From Combretum micranthum (taxonomy: Eukaryota; Streptophyta; Magnoliopsida; Myrtales; Combretaceae), in assembly GCA_024138025.1 (NCBI GenBank), contig JAMXBD010001248.1, forward strand, positions 248,001 to 312,000: a DNA stretch of 64,000 nt, written 5' to 3'. This document shows, piece by piece, positions 1 to 11,927 of this stretch. The translations under genes were made by a program, and so were the position numbers. The notes beneath the pieces were generated by a model. It was not told where the DNA came from. It searched no databases and saw nothing but the letters and a program-made list of their open reading frames with translations. The first letter of the stretch is position 1; every line of letters begins with the position of its first letter.

Positions 1-480
1 CATATGTTACTTGTCTAACTCAAGCAAACACTTATTTGTTAAATTTAAATTAGTTTTTACTAATAATACCAAATGATATTATAAAAAACTCGAGACATAA
101 TAAGGTATGCATAAATGTGTTTATATACAACTTAAGTATCTTATATAATATAAGAATGTTATTCCCACAAAACTTAAGTTAAAGCAAGTGACAATGATAA
201 TCAAAGAGAAAATTATGGTAACTAACGAAATCGATGGTGGAGTAGCAACAACACACACACACACACACACAGAGGTATGAACAAGTGGATACTTGAGAAG
301 AGATTATAATAAGAAAATAGGTGTAATAAAAAATAAAATAAAATAAAAATTTAAAATCTTGTAAGTGGATACTTGAGAAGAGATTATAATAAGAAAATAG
401 TGTAATATAATATAAAATAAAAAATATTAAAAATATTTATCTCAAATAGATTCATAGGTTTAACCTAAAAATGTGTAGAA
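1..480. repeat. AT-rich intergenic DNA with CA microsatellite and duplicated 38-mer
   Basis: No gene is visible. A (CA)11 microsatellite lies at 249-270. It is followed by an exact 38-base direct repeat at 283-320 and 363-400, a period of 80 bases. The spacer between the copies is A-rich and has repeated AATAA-type units. This looks like a local tandem duplication of about 80 bases. Confidence 0.75.
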
Positions 481-999
481 AACATATTTATTAAATGGGT
501 CCAAACATAAGTTTAGATGCAAAACCTGTTAAACATGTCTATAAATGGTTCCAAACGAGTTTGACTTATCTATTAATTGTATCAAGTTTTACTTATACAA
601 ACCCATTTATAATCTATCATGTTGTGTCCCGATTAATAGGACAGGTCTTAAACGTCCAACCTTGTTTCAACAAGCTTTGGTAGAGGAAAGTAGCATGGCA
701 TATTCTACATGACTTTCGATTCATACAACGAAGTCGATTTGATAAGTTGTTTTTACCCTCAAACTTGTGATAAAAGGAAAGATATGTGAAATGGGTGTGG
801 TAAGAGCTTTCTACATAATAAGGAAATAGAAGATGAAAATGCCATTTTGATAATGTGATGTCCATGGTTCATGGTTAAGCTAAAGCATGAGAACCCAGCT
901 TTAGTGTGGACATAAATGTTGTTAAACCATGTGGAGGTTACAATCTTGTTTTGATGAGAGAATATATTACATGAATGCTCCGCAACTCAGTTAAGTTAC
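481..999. other. Intergenic, no gene recognised
   Basis: The only open frames here are short (62 and 82 codons), overlap on opposite strands, and show no recognisable motif or codon pattern. I see no repeat or RNA gene. Confidence 0.5.
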
Positions 1000-1990
1000 A
1001 TCTAATAAGCAAAAACTTGTTTGTGATATGTTTGGACTTTGTTATGTTTCTGTTTTTGTTTTATATTTGTTGTTGTAGGTGGTGGCTTCAAGCACGTTTT
1101 AGGCCTTAATGCTTTTCTAATCTCTCAAAGCTCAAAATATAAAAATTTTAGAACTCTCTTTAAACTTTTCCTAGCTCTTGAATCGCCTCAATCAGAATTG
1201 TGATGAAAAAGTAACAACCAAAATATGAACAGTATCAAAATAGCCAAAGGTAGTCAAGGGATGAATCAAGCCCTCGGCTTTGAGCTCGACTGGACTAGCT
1301 CATCGATATACTTTGTCAAGACCAAAATATAGTTGTTACAAACTTTTTGATTTAACCATTGGTGATTGTTTTGAGGGGCAAGGGCAAGATTACTTTGAGA
1401 GCTTATAAATAGAATGTTTGGGGAGTTTTTATGTAAGAGAGTTGAGCTTATTTTGTATAGATTATATCAAAATACTCTCTTATTTTTTGTTTGTAGTTGT
1501 TGAGTAAATAATCTCATAGTGAGATTAGTGAGCTAATATTGTAAGGCACTATCCACATGTTTTATATGAATGTTTTAGTAAAGTCCTCTCTTGTTTAAGG
1601 CATAGGTGAAGTCCCCATATGTTAAGGTACTTGAGTGAAGTACTACATGTGTGTAGGCATTAGTGAAGTCCTCATGTGTGAGGTATTGTTGTGAAGTCCT
1701 CTTTGTGAGGCATTGCTTGAATTGAATGAAATGAGTGAGGTCCTCCTTCAGTGAGGCAATTTATGGACCATGGAGATTAGGGGGCAGGCCGAACTCCACG
1801 TTAGATTGCGATGTAATCCTTTCCTTCCTTATCTCTTTATTATTATCTTTATAATTGCATCAATTAGGCATAGTCATTAAAGGAGATAATGGTTGGATAA
1901 GTAAGCTTAAAATCGGTTTACAAACCCATCTTATAGCTTGTGCTTCCACATGTGAGTTATAGCCTAGTGGTGCGTTTTATTTCCAACAAA
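1000..1990 (+). mobile_element. LTR-like remnant with TATA box and GAAGTCCTC repeats
   Basis: A TATA-like box (CTTATAAATAG) lies near 1405-1416. It is followed by a leader-like stretch and, at about 1580-1760, four to six irregular copies of a unit containing GTGAAGTCCTC next to GAGGCA. A related run of the same unit occurs in opposite orientation at about 60610-60730, beside the copia element at the right edge of the window. A promoter followed by these repeats suits the promoter/R/U5 part of a copia-type LTR or its flank. The ends of the element are not defined and no coding part is attached, so this is an orphan fragment. Confidence 0.5.
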
Positions 1991-2820
1991 TGTTCCCAAA
2001 ACCCCTATATTAGAAGGTACAGATATGTACTATACATGGTTTTCCAATGACCATATATGTTGTTTCATTTGCATATACTTGTTGCTTGCACTACATCTTA
2101 ATGGTTAACAACTTGCTTGCTATTGCATAAAAGTATAGGAAGAAAGATATTCCTACTAAGCTTATTAACTACCTACCCCTCTATTGTTTACCCTTTTACT
2201 TGGACATTACTAGCTAGATCTTAGTCAAAGTTTACTTAAGGTAAGTAGTAGTAGTTGTAACTAAGTTATAGTTTGCTAAGTAGTGTCGCTACTTGACAAG
2301 TGGATGTAAGTTAGGATGATCATGAAGACTCAGGATAGAATTTTACACTTTTGTTATTTATTTATATGGCCTAAGGATGGATGTACCTAAACTATAATCT
2401 ATATCACGAACTGTTCTCTTATTAAGTTTATGTGGATATTTATTTATCTACTTAAATCACTTGTTGGATGATGCTATGCTAAACTATCATTACTAATGGT
2501 CAACAAGTCAAGTAACATGGAGTATTAGCGCCTTGTGTATTGTGTCGAAGTCCTTGAAAGACAATAGAGTTATTTTTGGGTTTTTGTATAGCATACAATA
2601 AGCTGTTACGCTGAAGATACCCTCTAGTGGTGTGAGATCGAGTTGGATTTCTATATATCAGGATAAAGGCAATGCAAGTGCCTCTAATATTGAATTTGAG
2701 AAATTTAGTGTATAAAGTTATAATTTTTTATATTTAGTTTTCTTAGTTTTAAAATAAAGTTCAGTTTAGTGTTTTTATTAGATATATACTTTAACAAACA
2801 TTATTTTAAGCTAAAATGGA
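1991..2820. other. Intergenic, nothing recognised
   Basis: AT-rich sequence without a long open frame, splice-like exon structure, inverted repeat or RNA gene that I can support. Confidence 0.4.
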
Positions 2821-2859
2821 ATCGGCTTATCATTATTTTACACTTGCATCCAAGTACAG

Positions 2860-3025
2860 TGTCGTATTCACTGAGATCTTGAAAATTAAGAAAGTTTCCT
2901 CTTATAACTATAAAAAGATTCCCTTTCATGACGTAAAAAATTAAATAAGAAACTTCTTTTATAGTTATAATAAACTAACTTTCATAAACTTCAAAATCTT
3001 AATAAGTGAACTAGTCACATGGATG
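2860..3025. repeat. Foldback (inverted-repeat) element
   Basis: The left arm, starting near 2868 with CACTGAGATCTTGAA, is matched imperfectly by the reverse complement of the right arm ending near 3015 (AACTTTCATAAACTTCAAAATCT). The arms also share a TATAACTATAAAA segment that returns as TTTTATAGTTATA. The whole stretch could form a hairpin of about 150 bases, as decayed MITEs do. No target-site duplication was identified. Confidence 0.55.
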
Positions 3026-3118
3026 CCAAGTCGCAAATATATGTGTGTATGTATGGATTTCATCACATCTCAACATACATTTGCTAATGTTATTATTTGA
3101 TGGAGACACTAAATTAAA

Positions 3119-3348
3119 GGGTCTGTTTGGATTGTCTGTTTTTCATCTGTATCTGTATCTTTTTAAAAATGATATGTGTAAATATATTCGATTTGCATCT
3201 AAATTTTATCTATATTTATTCTATTTGATCTTTTGATGAGAACTGTCAACTTTTTTTTATCTATATCTATTTCTTGATAAATAATTTGTTAGAAAAAAGT
3301 TTGAAAAAGCATCTGTATCTGCGGAAAAAAGCCAAAACAAACAGACCC
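3119..3348. mobile_element. MITE with GGGTCTGTTTGG terminal inverted repeats
   Basis: The element begins GGGTCTGTTTGG and ends with the near-complement CCAAAACAAACAGACCC, with an AT-rich 230-base body containing repeated ATCTGTATCT units. Such GGGTCTGTTTGG-type termini are seen in non-autonomous plant DNA transposons, often hAT-like, but the flanks (AAATTAAA and AAAATTTA) are not a clean 8-base target duplication. A decayed relative lies at 56033-56227. It has no coding capacity; the open frames crossing it are incidental. Confidence 0.7.
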
Positions 3349-4260
3349 AAAATTTACCTCTAAACAAGAGTGTTATATTGCAAAAATTAAAACTTAAAAA
3401 TACTAAATTGCTCAAACTTGATGATACAGGCATTTGCATTGCCTTCATCCCTCTATATGCTGCCGCCAATTATGTCACACATTGCCTTTTATTGTTTTTT
3501 ATATTATTTTTAAGGTTCAATGAATTAATTTAGTTGAGAGTTAAATTTTAAAGATGTTAATAAGAAATATGTACAGAATATTAAGTGAAAAAAATATATT
3601 TTTTCTCCTTTTGTATAATTTGTACTCAAAAGCAATTTAGTTATGTAAATAGTTTAACAACAAATACTAATCACATAAACTAGAATTTAATGTGCAATTA
3701 TACATTTAAATGGCTATGGTCTTGTGGGCTAATAGCATCATGCTTACACTCTCAAGTGAGAGTTATTGGATTCGAATCCCTTCTTCTTGTTATAATGTCG
3801 AAGAACAATCATACATTTAAATGATAATATTTACATAATATTTAAAAATATTATATTATATTTTAGATTAATACTATAACAATCATTCAACTAAGCCCAT
3901 TAAGTTGAAATCTGCGTTTGAGCAGGTTTTTACTAGTTTTTATTTATCCCTAGTTATATATTTTGCAACATCCTGTCCAATATCTAAATATAGAGATGGA
4001 CGCAGGATGAACTGATTGGGGGACCAGATCTTAATTAACTTATTGAACATATTCACTTGCGATCATAAGTATATTACATCTTATATGTCTATAATAATTT
4101 CGTTAATGATTTTCCAAAACTTTATATGTGTGAAATAATTTATCTAATAACTAATTAAACTTAGGTAGTGCATTTGGTAAGAATATATATATATATTATA
4201 TTACATGAACATTAATTGTTAATATAATTAATACATGAAATATCAAATTATATAATTAGT
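3349..4260. other. Intergenic AT-rich DNA
   Basis: No gene. Contains the SINE-like segment annotated separately at 3710-3782 and a short TA run near 4187. The rest is featureless. Confidence 0.4.
3710..3782 (+). mobile_element. tRNA-like SINE head (weak)
   Basis: A good Pol III B box (GGATTCGAATCCC, 3768-3780) ends a segment of tRNA size, but the A box position (around GGTCTTGTGGG) matches only weakly. No cloverleaf with a sensible anticodon can be drawn by eye, so a tRNA-derived SINE fragment fits better than a working tRNA gene. Confidence 0.4.
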
Positions 4261-4261
4261 A

Positions 4262-4332
4262 AATGTACACTCATGAGGTTTGAACCATGACATGTGGATA
4301 TAAATCTAAATACCTAACCACTAAACCATATT
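4262..4332 (-). mobile_element. tRNA-derived SINE head
   Basis: Read on the minus strand, this holds an A box (TAGTGGTTAGG, 4323-4313) and, at tRNA-like spacing, a B box (GGTTCAAACCT, 4286-4276). The stems of a normal tRNA are not evident. It is therefore most likely the promoter head of a SINE and not a working tRNA. Confidence 0.5.
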
Positions 4333-4335
4333 TGC

Positions 4336-4983
4336 TTTCTTATTATTATTTACTCTTTATAATAACATGACATTTTTTTTTTTAAAAAAATTCAAAATAA
4401 TTAAACTTTTCAAGGTCTATGTGGGCCGGAGCCCCTTCCGGCCCACTCTAGATTCAAGGAAGATGAGGAAAATAAAATATATGTGAAGAAGAACATAAAA
4501 ATTTAATCAAGAATTTACCCTCATAGCACGTGATCATCATTTACTATTTTGTAATAAAACTATGCGGGCACTTCTTGAAAAACTTTCAAATGAAACTACA
4601 TATACATCAATATGTAGGAAATTTTCATAAATAGACAGTGATTATTTAAGAAAATCCTTATTTTACTAAGTATCAAACACAATAGAAAGAACAACAATAA
4701 TTTCATTAACAAACTCTTTTTTTAATCTTACATTGCTTTTTTTTTTTTTTCCTTTGGGCCATTCAATCTTACATTGCCATACATGTAAATCGTCATTCAT
4801 CCTACTTAATAATAAAACACACTAGAAAGCTTTTCTCTCAACTTTTGTCCTTATTCTTTTTATGCATATACGTTGCTTTCTCCTTTGTATAAACTTCGTA
4901 CAGACATGTGGGACATGTGAGAAACCAAAAGCTTCCAGCTTCATTTTGATGGTAATGCAGATACTTATGTATGAAGAAACTTC
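4336..4983. other. Region 3' of the synthetase gene
   Basis: AT-rich and without open frames of note. It should contain the 3' UTR and poly(A) site of the minus-strand synthetase gene. AATAAA/TTTATT-type sequences are too common here to choose one. Poly(T) runs lie at 4371-4381 and 4738-4751. Confidence 0.4.
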
Positions 4984-7900
4984 TCAGTAGTTGTCTTTGC
5001 CGGAAGAGCGTGGGAATGGAATTACATCCCTAACATCAACGAGTCCAGTGGCATACAAAACCAAGAGATCAAAATTAAAGCTGAATCCTGAGTGTTGAAC
5101 GGTTCCATGCCGACGAAGATCCAAATACCATTCATACTCTTCTGCTGGAAATCCTGCTTCTTTCATCCTGCAACAAAATGATGCATTCAATAATGTTAAA
5201 ATTAAATGGGCACAAGCAAAACTCAATGCCTTCTTCCTGTGTTGAATGGTGTTGATTTTGTGCAGGGTCTTATGAGGAGGACACTACAAGATCACCATTT
5301 ACAGACATGAAGTAACTTGGACTTCGTGCTATGAGAAAGTCTCAGTAGGCACGTTTAAAATTTATCTAGCATCCGTTGAGCATAACATATTGCTGGCTAA
5401 TGTTTTCTGGAGGGAACTTGGAGTAACCAAACGATGAAAACTGGACAGTACGGCAGGAGATCATGTACCTTTGGGCCAAATGTTCTAACCGCTCCTCACT
5501 TTGGCTGCCTGATATCAGCTTTCCAACCTGCAAACGAAACACCATAAAAAGGATTTGAAATTGTCTGAATCTGGCATCCTACTTTGTTAGATGGTCCGAT
5601 GCAGATATGAAACATGAAAAGGTAACACATACGAATTGAAGGACAAGAATATACATCAGACCTTTGGCACAACCACATCAAATGCTGCAACTGTTTCCCC
5701 ATCATCATTCAGGCGCACATAAAATGGTTTCAGTTCCTTTGGAAAGTTGTAAACAACCACCGCGCTCTTATAGATCTCATCAGCCAAATAACTGCAATTG
5801 AAAACATACATAAAAAGTAGGACATCACAATGCCCCAATCCGAACTTTTCTAGAGAATCCACAAGGTAATGCGATTATAACAAACTGTATGCTTACTTTA
5901 GATGCTCTGAGGTTAACGCATTGCCCCATTCAATTGCTATTTCCTTCTTATCTTTGATCTGTAAGAGAAAATTGGACTGTAAGATGAATTACCAAACCTT
6001 GGACAAAACTGCCAAGTAGAGATTAATATGGCAAGTTGATAAACCTTTTTCAGAGCTTCCACAGCTTCAGTGTAGGTAACTGAAACAGGTGATTTAGAGA
6101 TTGCTGACTGAAGGCGATCAATGTTTGTTTTATCAACACGGTTATTGACAAATTTCATATCTTCCAGACAGTGCTCCAGAATCCACTTACAAAGGAACTT
6201 GAAGAAGTCGTCAGCACAGTTCATTGCATCCTAAATAACTGAATAGGATTAATACATATAATGGAAGCATATATCATAGATTGGATAAAAAGAAAAACAA
6301 ATCATAACAAACCATGTATTCTTGATAAAATGATTGACAGGATTTCAGCTATCTCGTCTATTTACATCATGCTGGATGCAGATTACCATCATGTACATAT
6401 ACACATCACAAATGTTATAACTTAATTTCACGTGAAAGATAAGACCATACAAGGAAAATAAGTTTCGGAATGCAGTTTCTTGATTCACCATAGTGCCAGT
6501 TTTCACTAGGATCTGATTATCCCCAGAAACTAAGAAGAAAACAAACACCAACTGTCTACCAAGAACGTGTTAACCACAAGAGTTACAGTATGCTAAATGT
6601 TGCCATTAACAATGAAAGAGGAACCAAAATCATGTGACATAAGTATATTCAATTTTCTTACCTTTATATCTGCAAAAGCCATTTCACTCTCAACCATCCA
6701 CATCTCAGCCACCTGCTTATGTGATTCTGTTTTTTCTGCGCGATATCTGGGACCAAATGAGTAGACTTGTCCTAATGAACAAGCATAACTTTCCAGATGG
6801 GGGAGGCCAGAAACCGTGAGATAAGTTTCCTGAGGAAAATATCTCTCAGGTGACATCACTTTTTCACTGACAGAAGATCTCAGCTTTGATTTTTCTTTCG
6901 CTTCCAACTGTGATGCTAACTCGCTTGTTTTCTTTAAATCCTGCTGAGCAGCAATTAGTGCTTCTCGATTGCTTGCAGTTCTCTTTAATTCTTCAACTAT
7001 CTTCCTTTTTTCACTAATAGCAGCCTTAATGTCATCAAGGCTAACACCAGTAGCAGCATCCTTTGTGAGTTTTGCATCTTCCTTCTGCCCCACTTTACTC
7101 GAAGAAGCTGTTACCTGAAACTTCTGGCCAAATCCTTCACAGTCTGTAGTTGTGATAATGGGTACATGGACATCCAAAAACCCATGGTCATGGAAGAAGG
7201 TGTGAGTTGCAAGACTAAGGGCACTGCGGATCCGCATAACAGATGCTATCTGCATAATATTTCATCATAGCATGAATGGTATATAGATCAAAAAACCAGA
7301 CTTGCCTCATTCTCTTAAGTTAGTACTAAATAAAAGAAGGGATCCAGATATCTATGAAATGATGAATAAAGATTTAGAGAACTAGAGTGCAATTGCCAAA
7401 GCCAACAGAAGTTCTTTTCATTTTCATAAAATAAGACAATACTGAACATGCAATTATTTAATTGTAGGCTTTAGATAAATTGGTCGAATATCAGACCAGA
7501 AATCTTATAATTAAGTCCAGCACTCTCACAAATAATTATCTGGTTGTCCTAAAGGTAATAACAGTCAGAAGTAAAGTAATGATGTTTTTTACTGCTATCA
7601 TCTCGATTTAAATAAATTACCAGTGATAGCAACTAACTTTAGTTGATGCTATCTAATCCAACAACCTGTAAAAGGTTCCGATTAACCATATAGGACTGGA
7701 TCAAGAAAAGAAAAGAATCCTTACTGTAGTTGTACGAGGTCGAAAATGAAAGCAGCTCCTTAAAGCCTCTATTGGCAACCGTTTCTTCGATAATATATAT
7801 TTGTTTTGCTCTACTGTCCCAATATGGAGAACCTTTTCCGCTTTAAGCTCGATTTTCTGTCTGCCTTCTATTTCTGGCTTCCTCAATATACCCTCAACCA

Positions 7901-9029
7901 AAATGCATGTCCCAGTGAAAAGAAGCTCACTGGTGGAAACTAAAGAAGATTCCACAATCACCTGAACCATAATCCCGACCAAAAGATCACTATGTGATTG
8001 CTTAAATTTTGATAATACAGAAGTGAGGTACAAACAGTGTTGCATATTTTAATCATCATTCTAAAACTTCACTATCATACGTTTCATTTCACTTTTAATA
8101 ATTCAAAATTCATCATTGACAAGTGAAATCCGGTTGACAAGCTGCTTAAGTTTCCAGTTGCTGATTTCATTCTATCAAAAAAATTAAATTGGAAGATCAC
8201 AACTAAGAGCACTCAAAGGCTCCATATTACCAAGCAATTAAGGATACACTTCTAAGACTCCACGGGGCAGAACACGATGTCATATTAATGGCATCTCTTT
8301 CATTCTAATCTACTTGTGTTTCGCTTTTACATACGAGACAGAGCATTCAATTTGATAGATTCACAAAGCATCTCATCAAAATTAAAAAAAAAAAAAAAAT
8401 CACATGTATGAAATTTCACAAACACCATTACACCATGCCTTCAAGATTACTACATCCCTAAAACCCCATGTGGCGTGTCATGAGACTACGGTACATGAAA
8501 CTTCTTCATACAAGCCAAAGTTTAAATGAAAGATGTAATTATATTGTTTATACCTGTAAACTTGCAACAGAAGAACCATCAGTGACTTTCAAGTAAGCAA
8601 TTGATGGCGCCGGTATAGGCGCGGACACCGACTCTGGTTTTGTCCTAGCAGGACCACCTCCTCCAAGCACCTTCATAATAGACCTAAAAAGTGGAATTTT
8701 ATTTTGAATCAACTCCACACAAGTGACATCTTTATGGTCCGTTTCATGAGCCTTATGATCCGTCACCGAGCTGGTTCTGGTGCAGGTTCCAATTTCCTCT
8801 CTTTAGAGGACCTAACCCACCCACCAATCACCACTTTTTCACCAACTAGACCTACTCCACCATCGCTTCTTTCCGTTATGTTTTTAAGCACTACCCTTTT
8901 CGAGTACTTCGATGGAAACACCTTATTTCTATCTGTATTTGCAGTGTTTGTGTTGGGGGCTGTGATTCTTTGTGCTTCATTTTCTGCCGTTTTGAGGGGT
9001 GCCATTGTTTTTGCTTCATTCTCTGCCAT
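4984..9029 (-). CDS. NS2: Asparagine--tRNA ligase, cytoplasmic, WHEP-containing NS2/SYNC2 type
   Basis: Class II synthetase charging tRNA-Asn in the cytosol. Eight exons join as 9029-8554, 7961-7725, 7249-6662, 6230-6045, 5958-5897, 5791-5662, 5527-5469 and 5167-4984, all with GT-AG introns. The exon sum is 1922 bases, one short of 641 codons, because exon 1 carries a one-base shift (see finding). The start ATG at 9029 opens MAENEAKTM; an in-frame upstream start exists at 9131. In order: a low-complexity N-terminus, an OB-fold anticodon domain ([13 protein letters not shown]; ...[13 protein letters not shown]), the [12 protein letters not shown] segment before the catalytic core, an inserted WHEP-like helical segment at about residues 307-365, motif 2 (FGPRYRAE) near 400, and a motif 3 region near 607. 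The insert identifies the paralogue known in Arabidopsis as NS2/SYNC2 (recalled at about 640 residues). The normal motif 3 arginine is replaced: the sequence reads [15 protein letters not shown]. Family assignment is firm; catalytic competence is uncertain. Confidence 0.93.
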
Positions 9030-9480
9030 TTTGAGAGATAAATAGAGAAAACGAGACCTGAAATGAGGACAAGAAGAGATTCCAAATACTGGGTTTGGAG
9101 TTTGAGGTGAGACAACAAAAGGGTATTGCAAAGTTCAGAAATTTGAGCAAATAAGAGCTGAAACAAGACAAGGAAGACGATTTAAGTGTCGGGTTTAGAG
9201 CTTGAGTGTTGAGGAATAGAATGAATTTAGGATGATGATCCATGGAGGGGGATGAAGGACGTAGTAATATAGGAGATGGAAGGATGCTTTGCTTGAGAAG
9301 TGATGGTGAGATTAGAGAGTTTGAAGGTGAAGGAAAGGGATTGTTTGGAAGGTTTGACATCTCATGAATGGCTGGTTGTTGCTGTTGCCTATTGATTGTG
9401 CACAGCACAGGGAGAGGGGAAGAGGGAAGGTTTTGGTATTCTTGAACGTTGGGGAACCGCGGGAGTAAGTTCATATTTCG
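9030..9480 (-). promoter_or_regulatory. 5' leader/promoter region of the synthetase gene, with overlapping upstream frame
   Basis: Lies directly 5' of the synthetase start on the minus strand. A 152-codon open frame (9474-9016, minus) begins upstream and overlaps the ATG at 9029 in another frame. It is rich in Ser, Pro and Asn and resembles no family I know. If transcription starts above 9474 it would act as an overlapping upstream ORF that lowers translation. I cannot locate the transcription start. Confidence 0.4.
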
Positions 9481-9995
9481 ATTTGGTTACGGTTTTATTT
9501 TTAATAAAATCTAAATACAACGGTAATGTCTGCTTGGATGGTAAAAGGAAAACCCTTGGGGGAAAAGAAAAAAATAGTGCAATACATGTACAAGATTTTT
9601 ATATAAAATAATTACTAATATACATTTAAATGAAATTAATTATCAATTTTCAGTTGTAAAATCATATTTAAGAAATACCATATGTAATTTTATATAAAAT
9701 CGTAAAAAATTATGATTTAATATTTGACTACGGTCGTAATATGCGATTAATAATCGCGATATAAATATTTTGTATGGATATCGCGTTAATAATCGCGATA
9801 TTGCTCCATATATCAATATATATCGCGTTTTATATCGTCGATATGCACGTATATATCGCGTTTTAAAGACACAATATACGTGTATTTACTATTTCGTATA
9901 TCATATGATAAAAACAATTTTGATGTGATAAATTAGTAATTATTTTATTTTGACCTTATTTAAGAAATTAATTTCAATTAGTATCCTAAAAAGCA
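9481..9995. other. AT-rich upstream region with a cluster of TCGCG palindromic motifs
   Basis: Five TCGCG cores fall within about 105 bases, near 9754, 9781, 9793, 9823 and 9856. They are set in repeated TATCGCG or ATCGCGATA contexts, with one near-match TATCGTCGATA. CpG is otherwise scarce in this AT-rich DNA, so the cluster stands out. It could be a decayed short tandem repeat or a cluster of CGCG-type factor sites. Nothing else is recognisable here. Confidence 0.5.
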
Positions 9996-10110
9996 ATTAA
10001 TTCAGAAAAAAATATATATATACATACATATATATATATGGCTTGTAACCTGCAGACATCTCTTGTAGTCTCTGATGTGAGGTGGGTTCAAATCTCCTAT
10101 TTTCATTGTA
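9996..10110 (+). mobile_element. tRNA-like SINE fragment beside a TA/CA microsatellite
   Basis: An irregular TA/CATA run at about 10011-10040 precedes a stretch ending in a B-box-like GGGTTCAAATCTCC (10084-10097). An A box is not convincing. Probably a SINE remnant. Confidence 0.3.
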
Positions 10111-11927
10111 ATTATAAAAATTATATATATGCATTTGTAAAAAAGAAAGGAGGGAAAACAAAAAACGAAACCTAATGTGGAAGAAAAGCGAGAAACGTAT
10201 GGGTTTTGTGAAATCGGAATTTCAGATGGATAATACTATGAAAGTGAGGTGGTAATGCTAGGGGAAAAAATTTAGATGATATGATATGAAATCCAAATTA
10301 TTTTTAGAGTAGTTTCATGAAAGAAATTAGTTTAATGAACTTATTGAGTTGAGTCTGCTAATCCGAGAGAAATTTGTAGAGGTTTGTATTATTTGAGGTC
10401 CAGAACGCAATAATTTTTATTGTTTTTGTGATAGATGTGAAAATAATTTGCTTCATATGTAGTAAACTTCTTCTTTTAAAATAATATTAAACCTTTTTAC
10501 CTAATTCTTTATAAATAAAGTGTTTTAGACCTACATATAATCATTTTAACTTTAAAAATTGGAAAAACAATTAAAAAAACATAAAGGTTAAAAACTAAAT
10601 AAACAATATATAGGGGTTTGCTCAATTTTGAGTTTATGTTACCTTAAAAAATTTTAACAATTTTCAATTATTCTATCAAATGGGGTAAATAATCAAATAG
10701 AGTATGGAACCATGGTTCAAAAAAGATGCTGGATTTAAGCCTTCAATTTTAGATATGGAAAAACTTAGTGTATTTGAGAAAACATATACCCATCTTTTTT
10801 CCTTTTTCCTTTTTCCTTTTTTTCCTTTTCTGTAGAGAACACCACTTTCACTTAGAAAAGAATCTTGAATACAAGTACATCAAAACCAAATAGATCATGA
10901 CAAAAAAACCATGATAAAAAAGCATACACATCTTCAACACAAAGATGGTGAATAAAAAAAAAAATACAATGTTAAAATGAAATTTAGGATTTTAGTTGAG
11001 AAAAATTCCTTATAGAGATAAAAAAGAAATTTCTGAAGAAAATATCTATCAAAATAAAACCCAAGATCGGAAAATAAGACATTGACATAACTTTAATGTG
11101 TAGATGGAGAAATGGTATAAATCTTCAAGTATAATTTGAGGTAATCTCTTATAATAATAACCACATATCATTTTATCAAAAGAGTGATTGCAGAAGCTAA
11201 AATGAGGGTAGAAAATCAATATATGATCCCTAAGTTTGGTTAGAAGAAGACCTTTCGAGGGAGGGTGGGAGATCATAAAATATATTTTTCTGACAAATAT
11301 ATATGTATTTAAAGGCTTGCATATGGCGTATACTGAAGTAATTGACAAACTATATTATTCTTATTACAACAGTCGAATTGATAGGAATAGCTTTCCATGA
11401 ACTTTACCGGGATCTCTTAACCAAACATATGCTAGAGGTTTTTAGGAGTGCGCATTTCAAATCTGTGGAGCATGAACTTTGGATTTTTTTTTTTTTAATT
11501 CATCATATTAAATCCATAATCCGTTTAATTTGAACCACCAATTAGCGATGAGAAGAAACCAGTTTTTCAATGGTTTTGGAGTTGCCTCCGACATAGTTGG
11601 AAAAAATAATAATAAGTGAGAACCAATAGATTAGATTGATCCTAACTTAATTATTGATCAATGTAAAATAAAAATAAACAAATAATTCTTATTTTGAAAA
11701 GGATGGAAAAACTAGATATCTTAGGTTCAAGACTAATCTTTTAAAAACTAGATGGATATTATGCAAACTTCTTGAAATAAATTTTATTTTTCCTAACTTT
11801 ATAAATTTTTTTATATGACCTAACATTATTTACTATTTTTTAAATTTTTATTTCATCTTAATATGACCTAACTTTAAGGGTATTGATTAAAAAAAATTCA
11901 TATTTTAGATCCACATGGATTCCTACG
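10111..11927. other. Intergenic, no gene recognised
   Basis: AT-rich. A pyrimidine tract made of four TTTTTCC-type units lies at about 10796-10830. Open frames up to 99 codons occur but show no motif and are interrupted on all sides by stops. I see no exon structure. Confidence 0.4.

Noticed and set aside
3710..4332. Functional tRNA genes at the B-box sites
   Set aside because: B boxes are good, but acceptor, D and anticodon stems do not pair and there is no terminator at the right place.
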